Of a DNA stretch of 59,027 nucleotides, positions 1-10,332 are shown piece by piece. Position numbers and translations under genes: made by a program. The stretch is from Butyrivibrio sp. (lineage in GTDB: Bacteria; Bacillota; Clostridia; Lachnospirales; Lachnospiraceae), in NCBI GenBank assembly GCA_017535785.1, contig JAFXTN010000002.1, positions 1-59,027 of the forward strand, in the 5' to 3' direction. Numbering within the stretch: position 1 is the stretch's first letter; each line of letters begins with the position of its first letter. The notes under the pieces are model-generated. The model had not been told where the DNA came from and ran no database searches. It saw only the letters and a list, made by a program, of their open reading frames with translations.

Positions 1-113
1 GGGGAATCAGAACTATTACCTGATTGACACTAAGGTGCAATTATACCATGGGCTTTACTAAGCCTATTGAACAAAGGTAACTAAAAATTTTTACATAAAA
101 TAAGGTATCTAAA

Positions 114-139
114 AGATACTATACGAAGATACTATACGA
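114..139. repeat. Perfect 13-bp tandem repeat ahead of ktrA
   Basis: The 13-mer AGATACTATACGA occurs twice back to back at 114-126 and 127-139. It ends right before the GAGGGGG ribosome site of ktrA. The first copy also pairs with GTATCT at about 104-109 to make a small hairpin. It could be a regulator site or a slipped duplication; the sequence does not say which. The rest of 1-151 shows no gene I can support. Confidence 0.7.
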
Positions 140-151
140 GGGGGTTTCACA

Positions 152-796
152 ATGAAGAAATCAATTGCAGTCCTTGGACTTGGTAAATACGGATGCTCTC
201 TTGCAAAGAGCCTTTACAATATGGGAGAAGACGTACTGGTTGCGGATAGGGATGAGAGTCTCATAAGAGACATATCCTCCAATGTAACTTCCGCCGTGTG
301 CGCCAACCTGGAGAACGAAGACGAAGTGCTGGCCCTTGGTCTTCAGAACATGGATATCGTCATAACAGCTATGGGCGGCAATATCGCAGCCAGCATCATG
401 TGCGTAGCCATCGCCAAGGAAAAGGGTGTCAAAACAGTAATCTCCAAGGCTTCTTCCCAGCGTATGGGCAAGATCCTGGACAGAGTAGGCGCCGACAAGA
501 TCATCGATCCCGAGCAGGAAGGCGGTGTTCGCTCCGCAAGGATCCTTGCTTCCAAGTCTATCCACGACTACTTCGAGCTTGACGACAACCTCTGCATGGT
601 TGAGCTCCAGCCCAGAACCACTTGGATCGGTAAGAGCCTCATAGAGCTGGATCTTCGTAAGAAATACAACATGAACGTGGCCGCTGTCAAAGAGAAGGGC
701 CAGAGCTGGGGATACATCAGTCCCACCAAGAAGCTCACCGACAAGAACCTTCTCATGGTCATCATAGAGAAAAAAGATCTCGGAAACTGGAAATGA
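152..796 (+). CDS. ktrA: KtrA/TrkA-family potassium uptake regulator (RCK protein)
   Basis: Cytoplasmic gating ring subunit of a Ktr/Trk-type potassium uptake channel. The 214-residue protein is one RCK unit, the usual KtrA/KtrC size. Residues 1-130 are a Rossmann fold with the GLGKYG dinucleotide loop near residue 9 and an acidic end of strand 2 (VADRD) that favours NAD(H). Residues from about 140 to 214 fit the TrkA-C ligand domain. The ATG follows a GAGGGGG ribosome site. The membrane partner (KtrB/TrkH) is not in the window and may lie to the left of base 1. A strong terminator follows at once. Family assignment is firm; whether it should be called KtrA, KtrC or TrkA is not settled by sequence. 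Confidence 0.9.
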   Translation: MKKSIAVLGLGKYGCSLAKSLYNMGEDVLVADRDESLIRDISSNVTSAVCANLENEDEVLALGLQNMDIVITAMGGNIAASIMCVAIAKEKGVKTVISKASSQRMGKILDRVGADKIIDPEQEGGVRSARILASKSIHDYFELDDNLCMVELQPRTTWIGKSLIELDLRKKYNMNVAAVKEKGQSWGYISPTKKLTDKNLLMVIIEKKDLGNWK

Positions 797-798
797 TA

Positions 799-834
799 AA
801 TAATGCCGACCAATTACGGTCGGCATTATTTTTT
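799..834 (+). terminator. Rho-independent terminator after ktrA
   Basis: A perfect 13-bp stem (799-811 with 818-830, core TGCCGACC/GGTCGGCA) with a 6-base loop is followed by TTTT. It lies between ktrA and the convergent addA stop codon at 833-835 and may serve both strands. Confidence 0.9.
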
Positions 835-3800
835 ATAGTCTTATCTCTTTTCCCAGAGCAAAAGAATATATATAGATCTCTTTTACCTTCTTAGCGGTGG
901 AAGCTTCCAGCGCTCTCTTGTACAGATCAAGCTGTATCTTATAACGCTTTATAAGCTCCGACTCATCGCGCACATGATCGGTCTTGTAATCCATGAGTAC
1001 TATATCATCACCTTCAAAGAACCATGCGTCGATGATTCCCTGAATAAGTACCATCTCATCAGCAGGGAACTTATTATCAAGCTCATTTGCGGGAACCCCC
1101 ATCATAAACGGCTTCTCTCGCATGAGCTTTCCTACCTTAAAGGCTTCTCCCATCCTCTTTCCGAGATCGGTTCCAAGAAATGTCTGAAGATCTTTAAGAT
1201 CAAGGCAGTCTACAGCCGCTCTGCCCATCCTGTCCTTCTGCACAAGTCCCTCATAATAGGATTTAAGTGCATCCAAGCTATCACCCACACTATAATCCAG
1301 AAGCTCCATTGCGCGGTGGTAAGCTGTTCCGCGCTCCGCACCGGTAAGGCCAACGGAAGCGGCTCCGGTTCCGGTGACAGCCCCTGCTTCGGCTCCCGCC
1401 GAAAACTCCACATATTCAGCTTCACCCTCCTTGGTATAGTCTGCCTCGGCGGTAAAGTGTTCACCGGTTTCTTCGAGGATATGCTTTTTAAGCTCCGTAA
1501 CCGTAGTCTTGGTAAATAATCCCTTTAAGTATTCATGTCCGTATTTAGCGGATAGCTTTGCTTCGAGCCTTTCTGCAAGCTCTTTATCATAGTAAGCTGT
1601 GATATCATCGCGGCGCAGAAGCCCTTTTACGCTCTCTGATTCGATCTTAGATATGATATCTTCCACGCTTACGCTCTTTATGCTAATCGCAGGGATATCA
1701 TCGCCGTTATCCATATATCTGTCCGAAATAAGCTCTGAAAGCTCGTATTTATCCGCAATATCTTTTATCGCAGGATGCCTTATAAGTGAAGGCAATATAA
1801 GATCGATATATCCGGAAGCCCCAAGTCTCATGGAATAGGGCAAAAGCTCAACTCCATGTGACACACCGTGCGAAAGCTCAGGCTGTTTCGAAAGCTCTTT
1901 TGCCAGAGTATCACCTAGCTTCTTCATTGAAGCTGTCATGATAAGCTTCTCTTTGGCTCTAGTAAGCGCAACATAGAGGACTCTTAGCTCCTCGCCGAGG
2001 CTGTCGGTGTTCATCTTATCCGCTACTATCACTCTCTTGAGGGTTTCGGATTTCACTCTAAGCTTGGAATCTATACACTTTACGCCGATCCCAAGATCCA
2101 TATCCGCTATCAGATCGCCCTTGGTATCCATCCTGTTAAATTGCTTGGAAAGTCCTGCCACGAATACAACAGGGAACTCAAGTCCCTTACTCTTATGGAT
2201 ACTCATGATGCGCACTACATCAGCGTTTTCATCTATTATCCCGGCTTCGCCGTAATCCACCTGCACAACCTTGATGTGCTCTATATATCTTACAAAATGG
2301 AACAGCCCTTTAAAGCTGGTCTTTTCAAAGCTCTCGGCACGCGAAAGAAGCTGCTCGATATTGGCTCTTCGCTGATTACCCGCAGGCATAGCGCTCACTG
2401 TAAGCTCAAAGCCCGTAATATCGATGATATATTGCAAAAGCTCATGAACAGGAGTATAAGCGGACATATCCCTTAATTCTTCAATAAAGTCCACAAATGC
2501 CCTTGCTTTCTTTTCAAGCCGGTCACTCTCATATTTTTCTTCTTTGTCTTTTAAGATCCTCTTGATACCACTGTACAGCGGTTCCTCAAAGAAATCCTCA
2601 TCCGACTCTTTTATCGCGATCTTTAAAAGTGCCAGCTCCTCATCGGAAAAATCTCCGATAGGCGAATGCATCACGGAAACAAGCGGTATATCCTGTGTCG
2701 GGTTATCAATGATCGAAAGGACATCAAGAAGTATCGATACCTCCCACGCATCAAAATATCCGCTCTTAGACTCTATGTATGAAGGGATGCCCTGCTCCTC
2801 CAGCGCTTTTTTGAACACATCGTCCCAGCCCGCAACGGATCTTAAAAGAATGACAATATCCTTAAAACGAAGCTCCGGATCCTCGCGCATAAGCTCATGG
2901 ATCCTATTGCCTATCGCATGCGCCTCATTCTCTTTTTCCCCCTTGGGATCGTCTATAAAAATAAGCTCGGGAGTCATGTCAAAAGAAGGTTCGGGGTAAT
3001 CCGCTCCCGTCACAAGCTCGGCATCCTTGTCGTACTCTACGCTTCCGAGATCCCGGCCCATTATCTTTCTGAATATATAATTGGTTCCCTCAAGAACTTC
3101 TTTTCTGCTTCGGAAATTCTTGTGAAGATCTATCCTTCTGTCGCTTGCGGCGGCGTCTTTACTGTATGTTGCAAGCTTATCCATAAAGATCTCGGGTCTT
3201 GCAAGCCTGAATTTATAGATACTCTGCTTGACGTCACCTACCATAAACCTCTCAGATGCGCCGGCCTCTTCGCCCGATATTGACTTAAGGATGAGCTCCT
3301 GTACGTTATTACTGTCCTGATACTCATCGATTAAAACTTCTTTGAAGAAATCCCTATACTCAAGAGCTACAGGCGTAGGCTCACCCGTCTCGTGGTCAAC
3401 AAGGATATCAAGTGCAAAATGCTCCATATCAGAGAAATCGATCAAAAGCTCATCTCTCTTTTTCTCATCAAACATCTGCTTATATACAAGAGTGAGTCTG
3501 CAAAGCTCCTTAACCGCTCTGTCGCAGAGCTTCATCTGCTCGCAGACCATGTCAGAGGGCAGCATAAGATAATCTTCCGCTACCTTCTTGATATCCTTTT
3601 TGGCACTGTCTCTAAGGTTCTTGGCTGCATCTCTCTTATCCGGAGAAACACTGTCGTCCTTCTTGGAAGGAAGCCTGTCAAAAGATATAGCTCTGACAGC
3701 GTCAAACAGCTGATCATAGGAATCACACGAAGAGAGCTTTGCTACCGCTTCCGCCTCTTTTTCAAGAAGCTCTCCGTACATATACGGACCGTCAGGAAGT

Positions 3801-4516
3801 AAAGTAAGATCATGCGCGGTGCCGAGCTTATCGGAAGCTTCACCTAGGATCCTCTTTACTATCGATACACACTCTTTTATCCAGGATATCTCATCAAAAT
3901 CACTGTCTTCAATATCGTAATCATGCGCCCTCTCATTTAGATAATCCTCGGGCCAAGGCATACTCATGGAGAATCGGTATAGCTTTTCTATATACTCTTC
4001 AACGTTCTTGTCATTGCTCCCGGTACCGAAATAGTCCATGCAAAAAAGGAAATCATCATTAAGTCCTTCTTTTGCTTTTTGATATTCGTTTTCGAGCATG
4101 GCTGACATCACGTCATCACGCAAAAGTTTGAACTCACCTTCATCGCCTACGCGAAACGACGGGTCAAGGCCGATAAAGTTAAAGTTATTCTTAATTACAT
4201 ATTGGCAAAAAGAATCTATGGTAGTTATCTGCGCGTTATGGATAAGAGTCTCCTGTTTCTGCAGATGTTTGTTACCGGGTTCCTCGGTAAGCTTCTCCTG
4301 GATAGCAAGAGTGATCTTCTCCTTCATCTGGGAAGCCGCAGCTTTGGTGAAGGTAACAACAAGCAGATGGTCTATATCCATACCTTCATTTATCATCTGT
4401 ATTATGCGCTCGACAAGAACAGCCGTCTTTCCTGATCCGGCGGCTGCCGATACGAGTACATTACATTTTCTGGCGTCTATTACCGCCTGCTGTTCTTTGG
4501 TAAACTCAACTTTCAT
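833..4516 (-). CDS. addA: AddA subunit of the AddAB helicase-nuclease
   Basis: ATP-dependent helicase-nuclease that, with AddB, resects double-strand breaks to start RecA recombination. The 1227-residue protein has the UvrD/Rep core: Walker A SAAAGSGKT near residue 23, Walker B LIDEYQDSN, motif III VGDVKQSIYKFR, and C-terminal helicase motif SIHKSKGLEFPVVFVAG. A RecB-type nuclease domain ends the protein, with VLMDYKTD as its PD-(D/E)XK core. The reading frame is open 38 codons further upstream, but that stretch lies inside addB in another frame; I chose the ATG at 4514-4516 because GGAG lies 10 bases upstream and MKVEFTKEQQ is the normal family start. It overlaps the end of addB by 11 bases, which suggests translational coupling. 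Confidence 0.95.
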   Translation of the reverse strand: MKVEFTKEQQAVIDARKCNVLVSAAAGSGKTAVLVERIIQMINEGMDIDHLLVVTFTKAAASQMKEKITLAIQEKLTEEPGNKHLQKQETLIHNAQITTIDSFCQYVIKNNFNFIGLDPSFRVGDEGEFKLLRDDVMSAMLENEYQKAKEGLNDDFLFCMDYFGTGSNDKNVEEYIEKLYRFSMSMPWPEDYLNERAHDYDIEDSDFDEISWIKECVSIVKRILGEASDKLGTAHDLTLLPDGPYMYGELLEKEAEAVAKLSSCDSYDQLFDAVRAISFDRLPSKKDDSVSPDKRDAAKNLRDSAKKDIKKVAEDYLMLPSDMVCEQMKLCDRAVKELCRLTLVYKQMFDEKKRDELLIDFSDMEHFALDILVDHETGEPTPVALEYRDFFKEVLIDEYQDSNNVQELILKSISGEEAGASERFMVGDVKQSIYKFRLARPEIFMDKLATYSKDAAASDRRIDLHKNFRSRKEVLEGTNYIFRKIMGRDLGSVEYDKDAELVTGADYPEPSFDMTPELIFIDDPKGEKENEAHAIGNRIHELMREDPELRFKDIVILLRSVAGWDDVFKKALEEQGIPSYIESKSGYFDAWEVSILLDVLSIIDNPTQDIPLVSVMHSPIGDFSDEELALLKIAIKESDEDFFEEPLYSGIKRILKDKEEKYESDRLEKKARAFVDFIEELRDMSAYTPVHELLQYIIDITGFELTVSAMPAGNQRRANIEQLLSRAESFEKTSFKGLFHFVRYIEHIKVVQVDYGEAGIIDENADVVRIMSIHKSKGLEFPVVFVAGLSKQFNRMDTKGDLIADMDLGIGVKCIDSKLRVKSETLKRVIVADKMNTDSLGEELRVLYVALTRAKEKLIMTASMKKLGDTLAKELSKQPELSHGVSHGVELLPYSMRLGASGYIDLILPSLIRHPAIKDIADKYELSELISDRYMDNGDDIPAISIKSVSVEDIISKIESESVKGLLRRDDITAYYDKELAERLEAKLSAKYGHEYLKGLFTKTTVTELKKHILEETGEHFTAEADYTKEGEAEYVEFSAGAEAGAVTGTGAASVGLTGAERGTAYHRAMELLDYSVGDSLDALKSYYEGLVQKDRMGRAAVDCLDLKDLQTFLGTDLGKRMGEAFKVGKLMREKPFMMGVPANELDNKFPADEMVLIQGIIDAWFFEGDDIVLMDYKTDHVRDESELIKRYKIQLDLYKRALEASTAKKVKEIYIYSFALGKEIRL

Positions 4517-7500
4517 TCCTGATACGCTCCAATGCGCCTTTATCGTCAAGATCAAGTTCTCTCTTTGAATATCCGGGTATCTTTTCATCATATCCGCATA
4601 TTCCTTTATAGCTGCAGTACTTGCAAGCATCCCTGCTGCTCATCTCATAGGGGTTGACTTTGATATCACCGTTAAGGATATCCTTACCAAACTCGCGGAT
4701 CTTCTTATCGACATATCTTGAAATGGTAGAATAATCCTCGCTTGTAACGGTACTTGAAGCCGCTGTTATATCTCCGCTCTTGGTAAATCCAACGGGTATA
4801 ACGTCAGATGTACCGTCTATGCTACTGTCGAGCATGTTTATAATTTCCCTGTTTTCGTTGACCAGACCGGTCGTGCGGAGCTCTTTTATTATCTCGTCAT
4901 TGATAACATCAGGTTGTAAATCTGCAGATCCCTTAACCATGGGATCTTCCACGTGGTAATAAAGTATAGCTGCAGGAACAACTTCTTTTCCGCCACTGTT
5001 TTTCTTAGCTGCGGCAGCCGCAACATTCATATACATTACAAGCTGAAGCTGGAGACCGTAGTATAATGAGGCCAGACTAAGTTTCTTTCCTCCGGATTTA
5101 AAATCAATGACCTTTACATAAACATGATCCGAATCTTCACATAGATCGATCCGGTCAATCCTTCCGTGCAATTTCATGCTCTCGATTATGTTATGTTTCT
5201 CATCTTCTGTGAGCGCAATATTGATCTCTTCGATCTTACCCGCTTCTCTGAAATCCATCTCGACATGAGCAGGCTCAAAATTTCCTTTTGAAATCTGGTA
5301 CTTGAGGGTGTCGACGGTCCTTGTGAGTATTCTTTTGATACGTTCCGCCATGAATTCATTACGGGCGTTACTTAATAGGATCGTCTCTCCGTATGCATCT
5401 ACGCATTCTGTTAAAGCTTGATTTAATATTTTGTCCGATTCCTCTTTGGAGAGGTCTTTCCATGAAATACCCCTCCTGATTATCTCACTTGTGTACTTCT
5501 CCAAAACTTCATGGAATACATTACCGAGATCCGATGTATCAAAATCAAAATCATTTCTCTCGGAAAGTCCGAGACCGTATCTTAAGAAATGCGCATAGCA
5601 ACATGAAGCAAATTTCTCAAGACGGCTTACGCTGTTCTCAAGACTTGCTCCGTACAAAGCGAGCGCGATATTCTTGGCAAGAGGTCTGTCCTCATAATGT
5701 TTAAAGGCTGCATCGGTAAGCTTCTGTACAAAGCTTTCGCTTGCGTTCAACTTGCCGGGATCATCCGCACTGTCGCCCTTCCACTTCTTCACAACTTCAT
5801 ATAACGTAGAAAGCTCAGTCTTTTCCCTATCTTCAAGAAGGCCAAGTGAATATTCCCTCATGAGCTCAGCAAGGTTCCCTAAGCTGTCACCTATACAGGT
5901 AGTCTGCTCCTCAAAAGGCTCATCCTCCGGTCTGTCTACTTCCATTCCTTCATAGAGAGACATGATCTTAGAAACAAGATATGCGGGGCGCACACTCTTT
6001 CCGTCGCTTCCAAGCTCAGAATATGACAAAAAGAGCTTATCCGTAGGCTTGGTAAGATTCATGTACAGATACAATCTCTGGATGTACATCTGCTGTCTCG
6101 GCGTAGGTGCAAGCTCTACTCCCGTATCAAGTTCAAGAAGATACTGTCTGTCCATATCTGATAGGATTCCGCCGCCTCCCGTGCTTGCAGGGATGGAATC
6201 GTCGTTGACTCCCATAAAGAACAGTGCCTTGATCTCACGTAGCCTTGTTCTCTCGATATCTCCGACTATTATCCTATCTACATCCTGCGGTATGGTTCCG
6301 ACTTCTATATCTCCGAAGCCGACGCTCAGGATATCCTTGTACTCCTTGATATCGATCTTGTCTTCACCTATCAGCGCAGAGATCTGCTTAAGTATATCCA
6401 CAACCTTTTGGTAGACCTGATCGTATTCTTTTGCCTTGGCTCCGTCTCCCAGCTTTTCAAACTTCTCTTTATGGCTAAGAAGCTTATCGCTGCAGGCATT
6501 TTCCTCTATCATTTTTAAAAGAGCATCTGTTATTTCAATAGCGGTTCCGTTCTTTACATCAAACAAAGGCTTTAACTGAGCACTTATTGAAGCTCTCATT
6601 CCCTCAAGCTTTTCCACGAGCTCAAGTTCTTTGGTCTCTGTATCTTCGTCTCCGCTTCTTGTCTGAAATTTGGTGGGCATTCTGCGCATGAATCTGTCTT
6701 CCCACGCATTTCGTCCCTTTATTCCCAGAGCCCTTACATAGTTCTCCAAAAGATCCGTATCTTCCTTGGAAAAATCCGTCATTCCGCTTCGCATATAGTG
6801 GAACACGTCTTCATATCTGTAGCCTGAGATGACTATATTGATAGCACTCGTTATGTATTCTATAAAGGGATTGAGCATAAGCCCTGTATTCTGGTCTATA
6901 TAGACAGGGATCTCAAATTTGGTCGCAGCTCTTTTTATAAGATTGGCATAGCTTCCAAGATCGCCGCAAACCACCGCTATATCCCTGTACGCATAGCCCT
7001 TGTCTGTCACAAGAGAGCGTATCTTTATCATAGTCTGGCGCACTTCTTCCTCAGTCGTCTGCGCCTCATATATCTGTATGGAATCCTGCTTATCCGCATA
7101 TTTCTCAGAGTTGTATCTGAAAAGATTCTGCTCGAGAAATGCAAGCGGAGGATTTCCCTCAAGTCTCTTTACCTCTTTATCCTTTATAAAGATATCTCCG
7201 CCTTCCTTAGCGCTCATCTCGGCATTTCTGATATTTCTCCACGCCTCAAAGGAAGGTCCTCCCGCAGCTATCACGGAAGTCTCTTTTAAAAGCGAATACT
7301 CTGCCCTTTCAAGGTCGAGCACCGTCTTCTTGGTCAGCATAAAGAGCTCCTGCTCCTCATAGGAAGGCGCATAAGGATCCTCATCAGGTCCAATGGTCAG
7401 TGAAACGCAAACCTCCTTGGAGACTCTCATAAGCTCTTTTATCACCCTGTACTGAATAGGTGTAAAGCCAGTGAAGCCGTCAAATACTATAACAGAATCT

Positions 7501-8081
7501 TTTAGCAAGGAAGACTTCGGTATCGCCTCGCATAAAATATCAAGTGTTTCTTCTGTAGTTATGAATTTCCCTTGGATGTAGCGAAGAAATTCGCTATAAA
7601 GAAGTCTAAGATCCTTGATCTTCGAATTGAGAGCAGCCTTTTTTCCGCTCTCATTTTCTAAAGTCGCAAGCGCCTCATCACTTATTCCGTACTGCATAAA
7701 CTCTGAAATTGTGGACTTAACCTCGTCGATATAGCCCGGTTTATGCATATTCTTTCCGATAACCTTAAGTCTGTCACCGAGAATATCGGCAACTCTCCTA
7801 AGAACAAGGCTCTTTCCCACATCGTCGAGCACAGAAAAAGAGCTTTTAGACGTCTCTTCAAACACTCTGTGTGAAAGACGCCCAAAGCTCAATACATCAA
7901 TGTTCATTATCGCATGCGAAGGATGCATCCTAACTACATCCTTCTGAGTTCGCATCGTAAACTGATCGGGAACTATGAGCAAAAAGTCAGTCCCGACATC
8001 AGTCAAACTTCTGTCTATGATCTCTTTTATAAGTCCGGTACTCTTGCCGGATCCCGAAGCCCCAAAGCAAAACCTAAGCAT
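4506..8081 (-). CDS. addB: AddB subunit of the AddAB helicase-nuclease
   Basis: Partner of AddA. The 1191-residue protein begins with a P-loop (FGASGSGKST, residues 6-15) and ends with a nuclease domain (VKVIDFKSGGKKLS) and an iron-sulfur motif, CKYCSYKGIC, near residues 1158-1167. The fourth cluster cysteine is probably in the ASCCYAHFLRYGL stretch near residue 805, as in other AddB proteins. This is the full usual length. The gene starts only 15 bases after the stop of an interrupted GGDEF-EAL gene, with GGATGG as a plausible ribosome site, so it is probably co-transcribed with it. Confidence 0.95.
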   Translation of the reverse strand: MLRFCFGASGSGKSTGLIKEIIDRSLTDVGTDFLLIVPDQFTMRTQKDVVRMHPSHAIMNIDVLSFGRLSHRVFEETSKSSFSVLDDVGKSLVLRRVADILGDRLKVIGKNMHKPGYIDEVKSTISEFMQYGISDEALATLENESGKKAALNSKIKDLRLLYSEFLRYIQGKFITTEETLDILCEAIPKSSLLKDSVIVFDGFTGFTPIQYRVIKELMRVSKEVCVSLTIGPDEDPYAPSYEEQELFMLTKKTVLDLERAEYSLLKETSVIAAGGPSFEAWRNIRNAEMSAKEGGDIFIKDKEVKRLEGNPPLAFLEQNLFRYNSEKYADKQDSIQIYEAQTTEEEVRQTMIKIRSLVTDKGYAYRDIAVVCGDLGSYANLIKRAATKFEIPVYIDQNTGLMLNPFIEYITSAINIVISGYRYEDVFHYMRSGMTDFSKEDTDLLENYVRALGIKGRNAWEDRFMRRMPTKFQTRSGDEDTETKELELVEKLEGMRASISAQLKPLFDVKNGTAIEITDALLKMIEENACSDKLLSHKEKFEKLGDGAKAKEYDQVYQKVVDILKQISALIGEDKIDIKEYKDILSVGFGDIEVGTIPQDVDRIIVGDIERTRLREIKALFFMGVNDDSIPASTGGGGILSDMDRQYLLELDTGVELAPTPRQQMYIQRLYLYMNLTKPTDKLFLSYSELGSDGKSVRPAYLVSKIMSLYEGMEVDRPEDEPFEEQTTCIGDSLGNLAELMREYSLGLLEDREKTELSTLYEVVKKWKGDSADDPGKLNASESFVQKLTDAAFKHYEDRPLAKNIALALYGASLENSVSRLEKFASCCYAHFLRYGLGLSERNDFDFDTSDLGNVFHEVLEKYTSEIIRRGISWKDLSKEESDKILNQALTECVDAYGETILLSNARNEFMAERIKRILTRTVDTLKYQISKGNFEPAHVEMDFREAGKIEEINIALTEDEKHNIIESMKLHGRIDRIDLCEDSDHVYVKVIDFKSGGKKLSLASLYYGLQLQLVMYMNVAAAAAKKNSGGKEVVPAAILYYHVEDPMVKGSADLQPDVINDEIIKELRTTGLVNENREIINMLDSSIDGTSDVIPVGFTKSGDITAASSTVTSEDYSTISRYVDKKIREFGKDILNGDIKVNPYEMSSRDACKYCSYKGICGYDEKIPGYSKRELDLDDKGALERIRNES

Positions 8082-8096
8082 CCAAAAACGCCATCC

Positions 8097-10238
8097 TTAC
8101 GTGGAATCACCCTCGGATTCCACCATCTCGTCGGCATATCTGCAGCATGAGATATACTTCCATTTATTATTATAATAGAAAGGCATAATCATGTACATCT
8201 GCATTCTGCCTGTATTATCAAGCGACGCAGAATGATAGTGACCGACAAGATAATCGGTTCCGGCCTTCTTGATCCTATCCCTTACGGTCGTCATGTCATA
8301 GAAGCTTATAAACTGCTCTATCTCTGACTTCTTGATATACAGCTCCGCATAGGTCTTCACTGCCTTCGTGGCGCTCTTAATCCTGTCCGCAATCGCTATC
8401 TGCTCGCCCTTAAGGAAGATGTTCTCGACCGTTCCTTCATCATCAAAAATATCCACCCTGAAATACTGATTAAATATATGCGCCATCGCCGCCTGCACGC
8501 TGTCCGCAAGATGTCCGTCGCTGTATAGCGTTACATTCCTTGATACCAGGGCAAAAGAGGCCTTGGTTCCCTGTCTGGATATAAATCTGACCTTGGAATT
8601 CACAACACTTCCGCCGGCTATATAATCCGCTTCCGCTCTGCTTGTAAGCGAACTCTCTGCCTTGATCGTTATATCTTTTAACCCCTTAACATCGGGAAGC
8701 TCAACGTTCTTTAACCTATTGTTGGCTTCTTCCATATCCGCGATGCCGATAGTATTAAGGAAAGTTACGTAAGCATTGTTCATGTAGAGCATCTTCATAT
8801 CGCCGTCATCGACCTCTAGTATCGCTATCGGGAGGTTATTAAAAACCTCCATGGTCTTAGGACGAAGCGGTGTATTTCCAAGAAGATTTATCTCTCCAAT
8901 CTTGTCATAATAGTTTCTTATCTCCATGGATTCGCAGTTTTCACCTGCTTTTGTCACCTTCATTCCACTCTCAGAAAGCGGCTCCGGCTTTCCGAACAAA
9001 AAGCCCTGAAGCTTCTCGCAGCCAATTCTTTTAAGGAATTCGTACTGTTCCTCTGTCTCAACGCCCTCTGCTATCGTGTGTATACCCAGTTCCTTCGCCA
9101 TATCCACGATATTTGCAAGGATCACTCTGGATTTTTTGTTGGTCTGAAACTCCCTAAGAAAGTTCATATCTATCTTTACGACATCAAAATCATAGGATTT
9201 TAGGTTGTTAAAAGAGCTGTAGCCAGCGCCAAAGTCATCCATCCAGACTTCATAGCCCGCATTTCTGAAGGTCTTTATCTAATCTCCCAGAAAATCCGCG
9301 CCTGATGCGACCGCACTCTCCGTTATCTCTATATTCAAAAGATATTTCGGAATATCATACTTCTCCCGGCATTTATCCACTTCACCGAGGATGTCACACA
9401 GCTCAAAATCAAGCCTTGAAAGATTTACGGAAACAGGCTCAACCTCATGCCCCTTATCAATATCTTTTCTAAGGTCCGCACACACCTGCTCAATGATATA
9501 GGTATCAAGCTTATGAACAAGCCTGACATCTTCCAAAACCTCGATGAAAAAGCCCGGAAGGATAACCCCGTGCTCGGGATCCATCCATCTTGCAAGCGCC
9601 TCATAGCCGCATACATTGCGGGTCAGCGTCCTTACTTCCTTTTGGTAATAGACCTGGAAATAACCGTTGTTAAAGGCCGTCTCGAAGTTATCAAGCACAT
9701 ACTGCCGTAGCCTGTTCCTACTCTCAAGCTCATCGGTATAGAAGTTCGTGTCGCGGTCATATACCCTTATGATATCGTCGCAGGCGATCTTTGCCCTGTC
9801 TACCATGACAACGGGATCTTCCTCATCGCCTCTTGCAAGGTAGACTCCCGCCTTAATGTGCATGACAAGGCCTTTTTCATACTTGTGAGCTATATCACGG
9901 AGCTCCTCAAGCCTATCAGTTATTTCATTTTCGGTAAGTGAATTGGAAAGAATTATAAAGTGATCTCCGCTTGATCTTGCGACAAGCTCATTAGGAAACA
10001 CTCCGAGGATCTCCATAGCCATGCCTTTAATGAATTCATTGCCTCCGGAGAATCCGTATCTTTGATTAAAAGATTTAAAGTTCATTACATTTATATAGAT
10101 AATGACAGTATTTAAGGACGCAGCAAACTCACCGTGTCCCTGAAGATGCTCAAGGATACCGGTCAGACTGTGCAGCCCCGTAAGCTCATCAATATGATAT
10201 CTTTCTTCCGCCATCAAAGAATCACGTTTTTTCCTCAT
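8097..10238 (-). pseudogene. GGDEF-EAL c-di-GMP protein interrupted by one in-frame TAG
   Basis: A c-di-GMP turnover protein split into two pieces by a single amber codon at 9279-9281; both pieces are in the same frame, only 12 codons separate the TAG from the next ATG, and the full frame would encode about 713 residues. The N-terminal GGDEF domain is degenerate (SSGDHF in place of GGDEF), so it is probably not a cyclase. The EAL domain keeps EAL, the NIEITES glutamate, MDDFGAGYSS, VVKID and AEGVETEEQ, so without the stop it would look like a working phosphodiesterase. The TAG falls between the NIEITES strand and the DDFG loop. The C-terminal 250 residues resemble a PAS-like domain. I start it at the ATG at 10236-10238 because GGAGGC lies 8 bases upstream. 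It could be a recent pseudogene, a sequencing error or a read-through gene. Confidence 0.85.
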
Positions 10239-10253
10239 AATCCCTGCCTCCGT

Positions 10254-10287
10254 AACCAATGAAATAAAATCCCCCATAACATTGGTT
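10254..10287 (-). promoter_or_regulatory. Leader hairpin ahead of the GGDEF-EAL ribosome site
   Basis: Perfect 8-bp arms (AACCAATG/CATTGGTT) enclose an 18-base loop. The hairpin ends three bases before the GGAGGC ribosome site of the GGDEF-EAL gene. It matches no c-di-GMP riboswitch consensus that I know. A role in translation is only a guess. Confidence 0.45.
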
Positions 10288-10319
10288 ATTTGGAAACAAA
10301 ATAACGTGCATGTATGTTT

Positions 10320-10328
10320 ATTATATCA
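10320..10328 (-). promoter_or_regulatory. Extended -10 promoter for the GGDEF-EAL/addBA transcript
   Basis: On the minus strand TGATATAAT is a perfect extended -10 element (TGN-TATAAT), about 85 bases upstream of the GGDEF-EAL start. No good -35 is seen; a 19-bp palindrome occupies that region. Confidence 0.6.
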
Positions 10329-10332
10329 CAAT

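Noticed and set aside
2-58. Possible end of a gene (frame 2 reads to a stop at 56-58)
   Set aside because: Only 18 codons are visible and they do not resemble the C-terminus of KtrB/TrkH or any family I recognise.
161-826. A 221-codon open frame opposite ktrA
   Set aside because: Antisense shadow of a well-supported gene; its sequence has no family features.
4517-4630. A 38-codon N-terminal extension of addA
   Set aside because: It lies inside addB, has no ribosome site and the family starts at MKVEFTKEQQ.
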